A DNA stretch of 64,000 nt from Zygnema cylindricum (Eukaryota > Streptophyta > Zygnematophyceae > Zygnematales > Zygnemataceae), in assembly GCA_037447655.1 (NCBI GenBank), contig JBBHKE010000771.1, positions 330,337-394,336 on the forward strand, read 5' to 3'. Positions 34,380 to 43,984 of the stretch are shown here, one piece after another. The position numbers and the translations under genes were made by a program. The notes under the pieces are model-generated. The model did no database searches, was not told the DNA's origin, and saw nothing but the letters and a program-made list of their open reading frames with translations. The first letter of the stretch is position 1, and each line of letters opens with the position of its first letter.

Positions 34380-35210
34380 TTTGAGGAGCCTCTCACCATT
34401 CAGTAAGCGTTCTCTCCACCGGAGAAAGAACAGTGGGTAGCACCAGCAAATGACGAAATCAAATCGATTATGGAGGCCCAAACGTGGGAACTTGTGGAAC
34501 TTCTTCCGGATCGTAAAACAATTTGGAGTAAGTGGGTCTTTAAAGTAAAGCTTATTATAGATAATACCATCGAAAGATACAAAACTAGGTTAGTAGCAAA
34601 GGGTTATAATCAAAAAGAAAGAATTGATTATGAAGAGACATTTTTACCAGTTGTCAAATTTCCAACAGTCCGTATTTTGTTAACACTGGCAACCATAGAA
34701 AATATACAAATACATCAAATGGATGTTAAGAGTGCCTTCTTACAAGGGGAATTAGAAGAAGTTATTTATGTGAAACAACCAAAAATGTACCAAGAGAAAG
34801 GGATAAAAAATTTGGTGTGCAAACTACTGAAATCACTTTATGGGCTCAAGCTGGCCTCAAAGGAATATAATCTAATATTAGACGAGTATTTGACTAGTCC
34901 TGGTTTCACTACGATTAGTTATGATCATTCAGTTTTTTTCTATAGAAAAAGAAGATGGAACATTTTTTTTTGCGATATATGTTGATGACTTGTTCATTAT
35001 TTCAAAAACAATAGAGGGTATTAACAAAATCAAAACGGCTATAAAATATAGATTTGAAAAGAAAAATTTAGGGGAGGCATAATATATTTTTGGTATACAA
35101 GTAGATAAAGAAAGGACTAAAAGAAATAATAGACTTAATTAAAAAGAGGCTAAAGGGAATATGTTGGAAAAATTTGACAAAAATGATGTAAAAAGAGTTA
35201 CCATTCCTTT
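34380..35210 (+). pseudogene. copia-2 reverse transcriptase
   Basis: The 171-codon frame 34,470-34,985 has QTWELVELLPDRKTIWSKW, RYKTRLVAKGYNQKERIDYE, HQMDVKSAFLQGELEEVIYV and CKLLKSLYGLK. A one-base shift in a T run breaks it just before IYVDDLFIISK (about 34,975), where YVDD is intact. Downstream, stops stand where GEAKYI-like and LSQKEA-like residues are expected (35,081; 35,142). Confidence 0.88.
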
Positions 35211-35329
35211 GGAATTCAGACATAAATTCGAGAGAGCAAAAATAGACTCAGGAATAATTGTGGAAGAAAATCTACAAATAGGGGAGTCAGAATTCATGGA
35301 AAAGATTCCAATCGACAAAATGTTTGGAG

Positions 35330-35945
35330 TCTAATTTATTTTATGAATTGCACGCGTCCGGATATTGCGGTAGCAAAAGATGCTCTAAGCAAAAGTCTGC
35401 AGAATCCAAGAAAATCAGATTGGGAGGCAAGAAACGAGTGTTAAGATACTTGGCAAGGACTCGAGTGTTCAAACTAACTCTAGGTGGAGACGAAGTATAA
35501 CTTTAAACGTTGAGTGATGCCAGCTACGGTGAGATGCCGAGCAGACGATCAACAACGAATATGTTTTACAAGTAGAAAACAGAACGTGTTGCTGAAGCGG
35601 CAAGCTTTAGAAGATCACTGCCCAATCGAAAAAAGAGGCAGAATGCATGGCTGCATGCTCAGCCATCAAGGAATTGCTATGGGTTAAATCTATGCTCCAA
35701 AACCTATGCTTCATGCAAAATGGTGTGCAAAATTTTTGGTGTGACATTCAAGCTGCCATCGCCATTGCATCTAATCCCGCACATCATTTCAAAAGAAAAC
35801 ATATAGATATCAGACTTTATTTTGTTCGAGAAAATGTCTTTGCCAAAATTGTGAAACTTTGTTATTTACCGGATTAGAAAATGGTGGCTGACATGTTCAC
35901 AAAGGCCTAACTCGGTCCCAAGTTATAGTTTTGCAGAGATGGTTG
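35330..35945 (+). pseudogene. copia-2 RNase H
   Basis: SLIYFMNCTRPDIAVAKDAL (about 35,328), AECMAACSAIKELLWVKSML (35,640), FWCDIQAAIAIASNPAHHFK, RKHIDIRLYFVRE and MVADMFTKA follow the copia RNase H order. Frame changes occur between blocks, and stops fall at 35,876, 35,908 and 35,926. Confidence 0.85.
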
Positions 35946-36895
35946 TGGGTTAAGTGGTTTAAAGAGTTTAAACCTTTAGGAGAATCTTTGTTTATAAAAG
36001 CTTTAGTCGTCTTTATATTTTGTGAGAGTAATATACATGACTTAACAAACATTTTCAAAACTTGTTTTAAAGTGTGTGTCAAAATTAGTTTGAATTGACA
36101 ATCTGGACTGTTTGGAACTAAAGATATCACATCGGACGGTTCTTAAGTAAAAGAAAGATTACGAAATGGCGCGCACTACTCAATTATGACATAGCGTCCG
36201 AAAGACAAGATTGGACAGACAAAAACCTACCAGAATCTGGAAATTGACCACAATGACGCCGCGACAAGTTTCGTCATGTATAATGTTTTCATGTCGGTGA
36301 TGACCTTGTGGAAACTGGAATTTGTCATCACACGTAGTTGTATATTAGTATGTACGGTTAGTGATAAACATCCGTAGACAATTAAGGTTCGTCTGTACTG
36401 TACAAAATAGTAGACACCATAGATGAATTTAACATACATCATGTATTTAGTTAGAGTACATTAGAGTACGATTAAATAGTACGATAACATTGATTACAGT
36501 GCTTTGATTGGCTAATTAGAAAATAGTAGAATTTATTTGTATAAATTTTAGGACTTAGTTGCTTTGATGTATTCCTTTTTATAAGGTTTCAAAGAGCACA
36601 TATGTGCAATTTAAGGGATATTTTTTGGGCTATATCTCTTGGGTTAATTGGGCGTTTTGCTTGGAACTTTGTGAATTGTTAACATACGCAGTAAACTGTA
36701 CTCTCATACAGTTTGGGGCAATTTGGCTATATTGACTGCTTTTGTGCACTCTCATACAGTTTGGGGCAATTTGGCCATATTGACTGCTTTTGTGCAGTGG
36801 ATCAAAGTTGGTATCTTAAGTGCTTCATATCTTCAGTTCTATGATGACTACTACTTCTACTACTTCAGCAACTGTTGGAGGAGCGCCGTCTGTCA
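35946..36895. other. Noncoding spacer between copia fragments
   Basis: Possibly the 3' untranslated part and LTR of copia-2. It includes taggacttagttgctttgat-type sequence and a 48-bp tandem duplication. No gene seen. Confidence 0.4.
36701..36796. repeat. 48-bp tandem duplication
   Basis: Two nearly identical units starting ctctcatacagtttggggca at 36,701 and 36,749, differing by a single base. Confidence 0.93.
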
Positions 36896-36899
36896 TTGA

Positions 36900-37380
36900 A
36901 CAACAATCACCACTTAGAAGGATGCCAGTTATAGAGATGTGCCTTTGAGACGATATACAATTGGATATGTGTTGCAAATTGGATGTGGTGCATGCTCCTG
37001 GAGTACCAAACAAAAAAAAGTAGTTGCTCAATCCACTATGGAGGCTGAGTACATGATTTCTTCTGCTGCCACTAAAAAAATTATGTGGGTAAAATCTTTA
37101 CGCGAAGAACTTGGGTTCATGAAATCTAAGACTCAGAATTTCTTTTGTGATAATGAAGCTGCTACTTCTATTATAGCTTATCCAAAACACCATTTCAAAG
37201 CTATATATATGGATATACGACTAAGCTTTGTCAAAGAGAAGGTTGAGAATAAAATAATTAAACAGGTTCATAAAAGTGATAAAGAGATGATTGCAGACTT
37301 GATAACAAAACCGGTGCATTCTCCTAAATTAAAATTCTGCAGAGAAAACTGTGGACTTCAATTAAAAATTGACTAAGATT
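36900..37380 (+). pseudogene. copia RNase H fragment (copia-3)
   Basis: The 145-codon frame 36,939-37,376 begins inside RNase H (SWSTKQKKVVAQSTMEAEYM), continues FFCDNEAATSIIAYPKHHFK and IYMDIRLSFVKEKVENK, and ends ADLITKPVHSPKLKFCRENC. It is uninterrupted and ends with the usual short tail, so it is younger or less decayed than copia-2. Everything upstream (RT, integrase, gag) is missing. Confidence 0.85.
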
Positions 37381-37529
37381 TGAAACGAGTGTTGAAAAAA
37401 AGTAATTTATATTCAATTTTTAATTTAGACTCTATAGTGAAGAGAGAGAGAGAGTCACCATAGCTGCGGCCATAGTTAGAAAGAAACAGGCAGACAAACA
37501 AGCAATTAGACAGATTGATAGATTACCAA

Positions 37530-37606
37530 AAAGCGGGCTTTAGCTGGATTTGAACCTGGGTCTATGGTGTACTATATAGGTACGCCTTAACCCCTTAGGC
37601 GTTAAC
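37530..37606 (-). tRNA. tRNA-like sequence, pseudogene or SINE head
   Basis: On the minus strand gttaacgcctaaggggttaa begins an A-box-like D arm. A stem gtac/gtac encloses a seven-base loop ctatata, and ggttcaaatcc is a perfect B box in the T loop. The T stem pairs poorly (three of five) and the acceptor stem does not close well, so it is not a functional tRNA. Confidence 0.4.
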
Positions 37607-37699
37607 GAAACGATACCCATATATGGTTCGGGTATTAATTAAAGTGATATAGAAACGTCACTTGACTTAAACAGACCAAAATTAACGAAACGACATTTA

Positions 37700-38060
37700 T
37701 AGTCAAACGACGCTCGCGGACGCGAATCTAACCGTGTAAAATACATGATCGGACATACGTCGTCGCCCTGCTAAACCCGAATGAATATTTGAAGGATTTC
37801 AAACAGCGCGGCCTGCTTGGTCATGTGGTGACACATCATTAGACGCTGTGAAAGATGGGAGGAGGAACGATGGCTCCCAAGTTGACAAGTGTTAACCAGA
37901 TGGCCAAGTTGTACAATGGCCGTACAAAATGTATAATCGGTCACTGTACCTTCTTGTACTTCACACTCTTTTGATTGGCCTAGGGTAAAGTAGTAGGTAG
38001 ATATGAGTAAGAGTTAATGGACTTAGCGTATTTGAGGCACCTCTCTCTCGGTGACCTTTT
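37700..38060 (+). mobile_element. Element-A type LTR fragment, opposite orientation
   Basis: The sequence gttgtacaatggccgtacaa through cttgtac, tcttttgattgg and ggacttag, gcacctctctctc matches the reverse complement of the LTR beside element A (44,220-44,560). It therefore lies in plus orientation and abuts the truncated 3' end of A. Confidence 0.6.
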
Positions 38061-38159
38061 ATATTTATATGTTTATATTTGGCTAACCATAACTTACTAC
38101 TTAAAGGAGCAAATTCAATGATTCTTTTTGTGTTTGACTCAAGAGAGTATTGTCCTCAT

Positions 38160-38575
38160 AGGGGTGAGGGTGGTCAAAATAGTTTTGTGCCTGGGTGGCA
38201 TTTATTGAGTGAGAAAGGTAAAGGGGCAAATGTTATTCTAGAGACTTTACATAGGCTGCTAATTTTGTGGGTTAACGAAAACCACACAAGCCTTATGGGT
38301 AATGGTTGGAGGGTAATTTGCCGATTGCTAAAAAAAGTGCACATACGATCAACTATTCCACATTTGTGTAATACCAATGCGATATCAAATTGCATCCTAT
38401 ACCACCAATAGCGTGCTTGCAGCAGGCTTAAGGTGCGTTTGGTCCCATAGTGACCCAGCTCGGCGTGAATTTGTTATATCACCGAGAGGTGTTCAGTCGA
38501 GCGGGGCATGTGTCTTTGACTGCCGTCTGCTAACAATCAAACTATTGATCCACCTAACCAAATATATTTTTTAGC
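38160..38575 (-). pseudogene. Element A integrase, N-terminal part
   Basis: The minus strand reads IHAELGHYGTKRTLSLLQAH, then WWYRMQFDIALVLHKC and IVDRMCT, a complete gypsy HHCC zinc-binding domain. LQPLPIRLVWFSL, the usual entry to the catalytic core, follows. The catalytic core and PHD finger are absent. Confidence 0.75.
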
Positions 38576-39260
38576 TCTTTTCTTTACTCGTTCCTCCTCC
38601 TCGGATGTAGTGACTGGTCGGAAAGGTTCTGACAAGAAGAAAGGAATTAGTGCTCTATCCCTCCATTGATCTACAGCAGAACGGGAGTTGGTTAGCGAAG
38701 CTAAAGAATGTGTGATATAAGACGTTGCTGACATAGTTGCTAAGTCGTTATCTAAATCATGCCGGACTCCATTGTCTGTGGTCCTTGGCAAAGGATTTCT
38801 AGAAATGTCGTCTGCATTCAGGCTAAGTAATCTTGGACTATGACTTATTTCCACATCATATACTTGTAAAATTAATGCGTATTTCGCTAATTGTCTTGAC
38901 AGTTTATCGTTGTCATCAGCTAACGTAAAGGTTGATGGTTGGTTAGAAGTTTAAACAATTTTTTTTTTTATGTAAAAGTAGTGATGAAAGTGTATATTAC
39001 CCCAAAATGTCGCCAAACATTCTCTTCCCCAATTACTGTAATTTGACTCCGCATGATTATTATTTCTGCTTGCGTAAGCGACCACGATTTCTACTCTTGT
39101 TAGTTCACGCTGAGTTAAGATAGCCGCAATGCTAAATTTGCGACCACGATTTCTACTCTTGTTAGTTCACGCTGAGTTAAGATTGCCGCAATGCTAAGCT
39201 TTCCAAAGTCTGTTTGTAAGCAGAAAGGTAATTTGTGATTAGGAGGTTAAAAGATGGGAG
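38576..39260 (-). pseudogene. Element A RNase H
   Basis: VVAYASRNNNHAESNYSNWG (about 39,090) and ALILQVYDVEISHSPRLLSL, NADDISRNPLPR (38,880-38,770) correspond to the element B segments with the same words. RNase H degrades template RNA. A 62-bp tandem duplication interrupts the upstream side. Confidence 0.75.
39078..39201. repeat. 62-bp tandem duplication in element A RNase H
   Basis: gcgaccacgatttctactct recurs at 39,078 and 39,140 with near-identical continuation. The length is not a multiple of three, so it breaks the frame. Confidence 0.93.
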
Positions 39261-39399
39261 CACAAAAAAGGGTATCTTTGAACTTTTGGAAAACGGAAAT
39301 CTGATCAGGTCCTTTGAAAGGGACTTTTTTTTAAGTAGATCGTTCAATGGTGAAACGACATTGCTGAAACTAGGGACAAAATCTGTGATAAAAATTAGC

Positions 39400-40125
39400 T
39401 AGTATTAAGAAGGCTCGAAGACTCGTGAGATCAACGGGGGTAAGTAGTTTGTTGATAGCATCAGTTTTTGCTTTAAGTGGTGTGATTCATTAGGAGGAAA
39501 TGAAATTTCGAAGGTAAGGCACACCCTCGGACCGGAAAGTACATTTAGCTGGATGACATTTTAATCCGACCTTTTTCAGTTCAATTATAACCCATTCGAT
39601 ATAAGTTGCGTGATCTTCAATTGTGGCAGAGGCAATAATCAAATAATCAATATAACATCGTGCAAACTTGCAACCACCTAAAACTAAATCCATTACTTTT
39701 TGAAAAATTGTGGGGCGTTTCTTAAGTCCAAAAGGCATCACAGACCTTTCCCAACGACCATCACTACCCCAAAAAACTGTTTTATGCTTATCTTTCTCCT
39801 CTATTTGAATATGGTTAAAGCCTTGTCGTAAATCAATAATACTCAAATATTTAGCGCCTCCTACATGATCAAATTATTTTTTCGACCAATGGCATTGGAT
39901 GTCGATTTTGTATGGTTATAGCATTGAATTCACGGTAATCGTCGCACATTCGGTGATCGGTAAAGTTTCTTTCGGCATGTTTTTTTTGGGGCATGATAGT
40001 GGGTGTTGCAAAAAGAAAGTCCGACCGATTAATGAGGCCAGCTTCATCCAATTCAGTACAACGTTGGTCCGATAAATCCCTTTGCGTTTGAGATAAGCGT
40101 TGTTTTGGTTTTAAAATGGACGATT
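39400..40125 (-). pseudogene. Element A reverse transcriptase
   Basis: The minus strand carries RMCDDYREFNAITIQNRHPM, PLVEKI (frame 40,051-39,869) and then a 118-codon frame (39,846-39,490): IDLRQGFNHIQIEEKDKHKT, VMPFGLKKRPTIFQKVMDLV, CYIDYLIIAS. The catalytic YIDD has become YIDY by a single GAT-to-TAT change (element B keeps YIDD), so the enzyme is dead. GLKCHPAKCTF closes the palm and thumb region. Ty3/gypsy RT by motif and order. Confidence 0.88.
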
Positions 40126-40645
40126 GTCTTCGAGATTTATAGATATTTTATACATGGTATGGTGACCAAGATCATTCATTGTTAAAGAAAAAGTGTCGAT
40201 TTTTCCCAGAATCACTTTGTTTAGTAGATCATGTTCAGATTGAGAGAGATTAAAGCCAAATTTCCTTCTAGAAGTTTCCGAACCTTTAATCGTCATTGCT
40301 TCTATGGCTTGTTCAAAAGCTAGCTGTTCATCCGCGATAAATGACTAACCTAATGAGTAAACAACCGGTGTTTCCAGTAAGCAGTTTTTCCAATGGTGCC
40401 AGTTGCGAGCAGGAATGGTTGCGGTCAAGTGACGAGGTGTTGAAATATGACTAAAGGGAGTAGATTGGGCAGCATTATATGCCAGAATGGACCATGACAT
40501 GTGACTAAGATTCAAAAAATCGTAGATGGTGAGTTCTAGAGAAGGTTTTATAGACGATGGAAAGAGGAAAAAATAAAAAGGTGTCTCTCTAAAGGTGACT
40601 AGAGATCGTGTAGTTATAGGTTTTGAAAATGATGATGCATTTCCC
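40126..40645 (-). pseudogene. Conserved linker between methyltransferase and RT, element A
   Basis: The frame reads IYDFLNLSHMSWSILAYNAA, WHHWKNCLLETPVVYSL, then ADEQLAFEQAIEAMTIKGSE, KFGFNLSQSEHDLLNKV and MNDLGHHTMYKISIN. Each block recurs in element B (IYDFLNPRHMSWCIPAYTAV; ADE, LALGQAMETMT; MNDLGRHTAYKMSI), and most also in copy C at 59,446-59,912. The last block is the usual short segment ahead of gypsy RT. The first two have no function I can name and may belong to the methyltransferase C-terminus. Confidence 0.65.
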
Positions 40646-40680
40646 CCCCAGCTGGTTGTGACTGATGGATTTGTGCGTAA

Positions 40681-40872
40681 CGACCTGTTGCAAATATGAG
40701 GCCTAAAACAAATGAGAGAGATTGAGGGTCCATAACACAACCCGCAAAAATGAATCGCTGTCGTTTTGTGAGACCACGACCTGTTGCAAATCCGAGGCCT
40801 AAGACAAATAAGAGAGATTGAGGGTCCATGACACGACCTAAAAAGATAAATCGTTGTCGTTTTGTGAGACCA
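40681..40872. repeat. 96-bp in-frame duplication of methyltransferase motif X
   Basis: Units begin at 40,681 and 40,777. They encode LTKRQRFIF..VMDPQSL..FVLGL twice, 32 residues apart, in one open frame. Elements B and C have one copy. Confidence 0.92.
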
Positions 40873-41019
40873 TGTGTAGTAGTAGTGTTGGGAACGAAAT
40901 ACATAAGGTGTTCTTGTTCTGTGGCTGTAGGTTCATCTTGGCCGCTGTGTGAATATTGTATGAGCACGCCAGGCCCATCACTAGAGAAAGTATGAGAGTG
41001 TGGATAAAACACTAAAGAA

Positions 41020-41149
41020 GGGAGAACTTTGAGTGGCTGACCTGAGAAGTTAATATTGTAATTCCGCTGGTGATCAAGGTGCAAGGGAGAACTTTGATTG
41101 GTTTACTTGAGACGTTAATGTTGTAATTCGGCGAGTGATCAAGCTGTAG
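41020..41149. repeat. 65-bp out-of-frame duplication splitting the methyltransferase
   Basis: gggagaactttga recurs at 41,020 and 41,085, with parallel continuations (taatattgtaattc / taatgttgtaattc). It repeats the peptide NYNINxSxxPxKVLP in two different frames, explaining why the methyltransferase is open on each side but not across. Confidence 0.9.
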
Positions 41150-42179
41150 GCATATTTGGACTTTGTGAAATCGAAGAAGTGCAGTCTGAATATCGGTAAG
41201 AAAGGATCTGACATAAAGATTTCTTTCTCTAAAGCGACCAATATCAATCATGTTGGTCCATTTAGATCGGACCCAATGAGCTAAGGACCCGTGACGAGCG
41301 CCATCAATGATAAGAAAAAGACTAATTAATGTTTCTATCCGTTTGTAATCAGCTAACACTGTAGGTCGAATATCGTTATAGGCTGCCACGTTTTCCAAAA
41401 TATATCCCAATGGTCGATCTAATGATTGCAAAAAATGCATGATACAAAGTAATTCAAAGAAAAGTTTAGTGCGAGGATCAGCTAAGCCGAGATCTTTGCG
41501 TGCTCTTGACATGTCGTGACACTCCCAACCCGCATAAAAAAGATTGATTAGTTCCACATCGAGGAGGTGTTGATTGCTTATCAATCGAATATCTTGAGGC
41601 AAGGCCGTATGCATGTGAGCAAAGGCAGATTTGGGGAAAAGATCTGGATATTTTTTGTTTAAAAGATTACAGTGATGTGTTTGGGCTTTCCAAGCTAAAG
41701 GGTCAGTGTCAACTAAGTAGTAGTGCTTGATAAGTACTTCGTTGCGAAAGCATGAGTGTAGAGAGGTACCTATGCTTGCGAATAGGTATAAAATAACCAG
41801 ACTATCTTGATGAGGTTTGACTTTAATTGGCTTCCAATTGATGGGAAGAAATCCGAAAGGATCTACAAAAATGAAAAGAAAAGATAGAACTCGCGATAAT
41901 GGAATCTGAAGTGTGTGTTTGTACATGTGATCAAACTCGCGAGAATCATTTAAAAAACCTAGATTATCGAAAAGTTCAGGCAAAGAAAGACTGTCAGGCA
42001 AAATTTCCTTTGCGGATATAAAATGAAAAAATCTCAAATCCCACCGAATTTTCGAAATATGCTGGGACAGATTGGGTTGCGTGAGCCATAATGGGTTTGG
42101 GTTGTCGTGTTGAAATTAGTGGTAGACAAATTTTCTTTTACGGATAATTCGAAAGACGCTAAAAAAAAATCTAATTGTA

Positions 42180-42620
42180 CATATCAACGCCGCCTCCTAC
42201 TTTGAAAATAACATATTGCCCCACTAAACAATCATAATCACTATATTTAGTGACCAATGCGTGAGCACGGATTTTCGTAAAATCATATTTTGTACCATTT
42301 TGAAACCTTAAACAGAGTGGATCCTTTGTAATGCCCAAAATTGGTTCGGTAGTTCCTGCTTATGTGAGTAAGCGTGTTGTGGTGGACTGAAGTTTATCAG
42401 CTATCAAACGTAGTTTTAGTGAAAAAGATGACCCAATAAAAATAGGTTTTGCACCGGTGTCCATAAGTGGTAGTGATGGTGTGACACCATGGACTGAAAA
42501 TGCCCTCTTCCCATTATCCAAAAAACTAATATGTGGGTCAAGTGAATTTCGCTTTTCGCCATAGATTGGCCTAAGAGCGTCCATATTACGATTCATCTGT
42601 AAAGTTTATATTGCTACAGA
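42180..42620 (-). pseudogene. Element A aspartic protease
   Basis: The 78-codon frame 42,596-42,360 ends PLMDTGAKPIFIGSSFSLKL, with the active-site Asp-Thr-Gly-Ala. After a stop, GTTEPILGITKDPLCLRFQN, RAHALVTKYSDYDCLVGQYV follow. A matching Asp-Thr-Gly-Ala frame occurs in B at 52,539-52,778. The protease releases the polyprotein parts, presumably including the methyltransferase. Confidence 0.85.
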
Positions 42621-43050
42621 TGGGATCGATGAGGGGGTAGGTTTAAGATTGGGAGAATCAAGAAATCACAGTAGATAGAATACACAATTTTTCCTTAACC
42701 TTATGTTTGTCTTGGATAGAGCGGTCAAGAATATTGAGTGCTCCACCATGATGGTGGAAGCGGTTTTGGGCAAGTTAGTTACAATCTCTTTATAGAATGA
42801 TTATAAGAGACGCGTGCTTGATTGTTTACCTTCGCGATTGTGATCAAATGTTCCATTTTTAAACGTGGTGGCTCGCTTTTGGATGGTTGGATGTCGTTAA
42901 ACTCGACCACCTAGCTTAGGAAGATGGACAACTGTACGGGCCATACTAGTTAGGTGAGTTGGCGGTTTCATTTGAGCCATAAAGGCTGCAAACTGGTCTT
43001 TGATCATAGCGGCCATTTGAGTTTGCATTTTTTTTTTTTTTTTTCTCTCC
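42621..43050 (-). other. Element A region between gag and protease
   Basis: Homologous words occur in B at 52,850-53,350 (for example catagcggccatttg-type sequence near 43,005 and 53,310). No domain recognised, and a poly-T run lies at 43,028-43,044. Confidence 0.4.
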
Positions 43051-43965
43051 GAGACCCTTTTGGTGGGGAGCTTTTTTCTGGCACTTTAAATGGTTTGACT
43101 TCTGTGGCATAATAGCCAGTATTCCACCATTTCAAATCTGATTTTCATACGAAATTTAGGGTTTTTAATGTGACAACGATACAAAAAAGTGGCCGGTCTA
43201 ATTGCAGTGTGTATAGGTCTGAAATTAATCCGGACACATCCAAGCATCATGCACGGTCTTGCTACATCGAAAACAAATCCTATTGGATGGTTGATTTGGT
43301 GGGGTTCCCATGGCTGGGACCCTTGTGACCGATTATTCGGCCCCAAGTTACGAGGATTTGGTGAATTGAAATGGTTAGGTTCTTTTTGAGGGGCTTTAGG
43401 TCTCTCGTGGGCCTTCCACCAACAATTTGTCATCTCGTATTCTATGGTCTATTGAGCTATCTGGTCAAAAGTAAATTTGAGACTGTAATTTTGGGTAAGA
43501 TGGTTTTGAATAAATTTCTTTCACTTGAAAAAAAAATGTACAACAAACTTCTGGACAGTTTCAGCATCTGATATTAGATCGCGTAACGCTTCGCGCAAGG
43601 TTTCCATGCGAGCTCGTAAAGCAGTGGCAGTTTCGCCCGGTTAACGCTCAAAATTCATTAATTTCTTCACTTAGTTAAGATTTTGCATACGATACTCTTT
43701 TTGTAACAAATTAAACATTAGGGTGAGAGGGTCTGGTAACGGGATAGTAAACCCTGGTCGTATCGAGACGGCGGCTCGGGCTGCAATGGCATATTAGAGG
43801 GGAACCTCCGCCAGAGCCAGGTAAAGAACATTGCTAACCGCATGTAAGACCTCGAGAATAGCAGCTTGAAAAAAAAAATTCTGCTTGACCTATGGCCTCG
43901 AGCGTACCAGCAAACTGTGGAGAATATTCGTTTATCGCAAATATGCCATCGCACTTGGGAGAATA
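43051..43965 (-). pseudogene. Element A gag with zinc knuckle
   Basis: On the minus strand, broken frames give MQNL, a TAA stop, VKKLMNFE, ALRARMETLREALRDLISDA, KKFIQ and KFTFDQIAQ, EYEMTNCWWKAHE. Each block parallels element B gag. Downstream a knuckle reads CFRCSKTVHDAWMC (about 43,270-43,230), with all four Cys-Cys-His-Cys ligands. A second knuckle is degenerate. The first stop stands where B has Gln. Confidence 0.75.
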
Positions 43966-43984
43966 TAAGGTATGGGCAAAACTA

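Larger units (their letters stand above)
31700..35945 (+). mobile_element. Second Ty1/copia element (copia-2), no LTRs assigned
   Basis: Gag, protease, integrase, RT and RNase H occur in copia order on the plus strand, with many stops and shifts. I could not identify flanking LTRs by eye. Its RT is nearer to the copia-4 fragment at 62-64 kb (QTWELVE, KSLYGLK) than to copia-1, so these are two lineages. Confidence 0.85.
40646..42060 (-). pseudogene. C5 cytosine DNA methyltransferase of element A
   Basis: The 341-codon frame (42,037-41,012) has a spacer of about 80 residues, then motif I YLFASIGTS (residues 84-92, S-adenosylmethionine site, one Gly replaced by Ser). Motif II is YYLVDTDPLA (106-115). 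Motif IV is AGWECHDMSRARKDLGLADP (169-188), catalytic Cys 173. KLFFELLCIM follows, as in Dnmt3/DRM enzymes (LFFEF.R.). Motif VI is LENV (214-217) and motif VIII AHWVRSKWTN (253-262). A second frame (41,084-40,614) carries EQEHLMYFVPN and LTKRQRFIFLGRVMDPQSL, matching motifs IX-X. A 65-bp duplication splits the two. The normal Pro before the catalytic Cys is Glu. It would methylate cytosine in DNA; no DNA-binding domain was recognised. High confidence in family, low in activity. Confidence 0.88.

Noticed and set aside
31700-36895. LTR pair for copia-2
   Set aside because: I looked for matching direct repeats on both sides and found none convincing by eye; a dot plot is needed.
25170-37376. A nonstandard genetic code with TAA/TAG read as Gln
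   Set aside because: Stops also stand at Glu, Gly, Trp and Tyr positions, CAA and CAG are used freely for Gln, and frameshifts are common. Decay explains the data better, though host genes should be checked.
37530-37606. Functional tRNA gene
   Set aside because: Acceptor and T stems pair poorly although the B box is perfect, so it is a pseudogene or SINE head at best.
41012-42037. A host DNMT gene (DRM or Dnmt3 type) as the owner of the 341-codon frame
   Set aside because: Protease lies immediately upstream and RT downstream on the same strand, and the same arrangement recurs in B, so it belongs to the retrotransposon.
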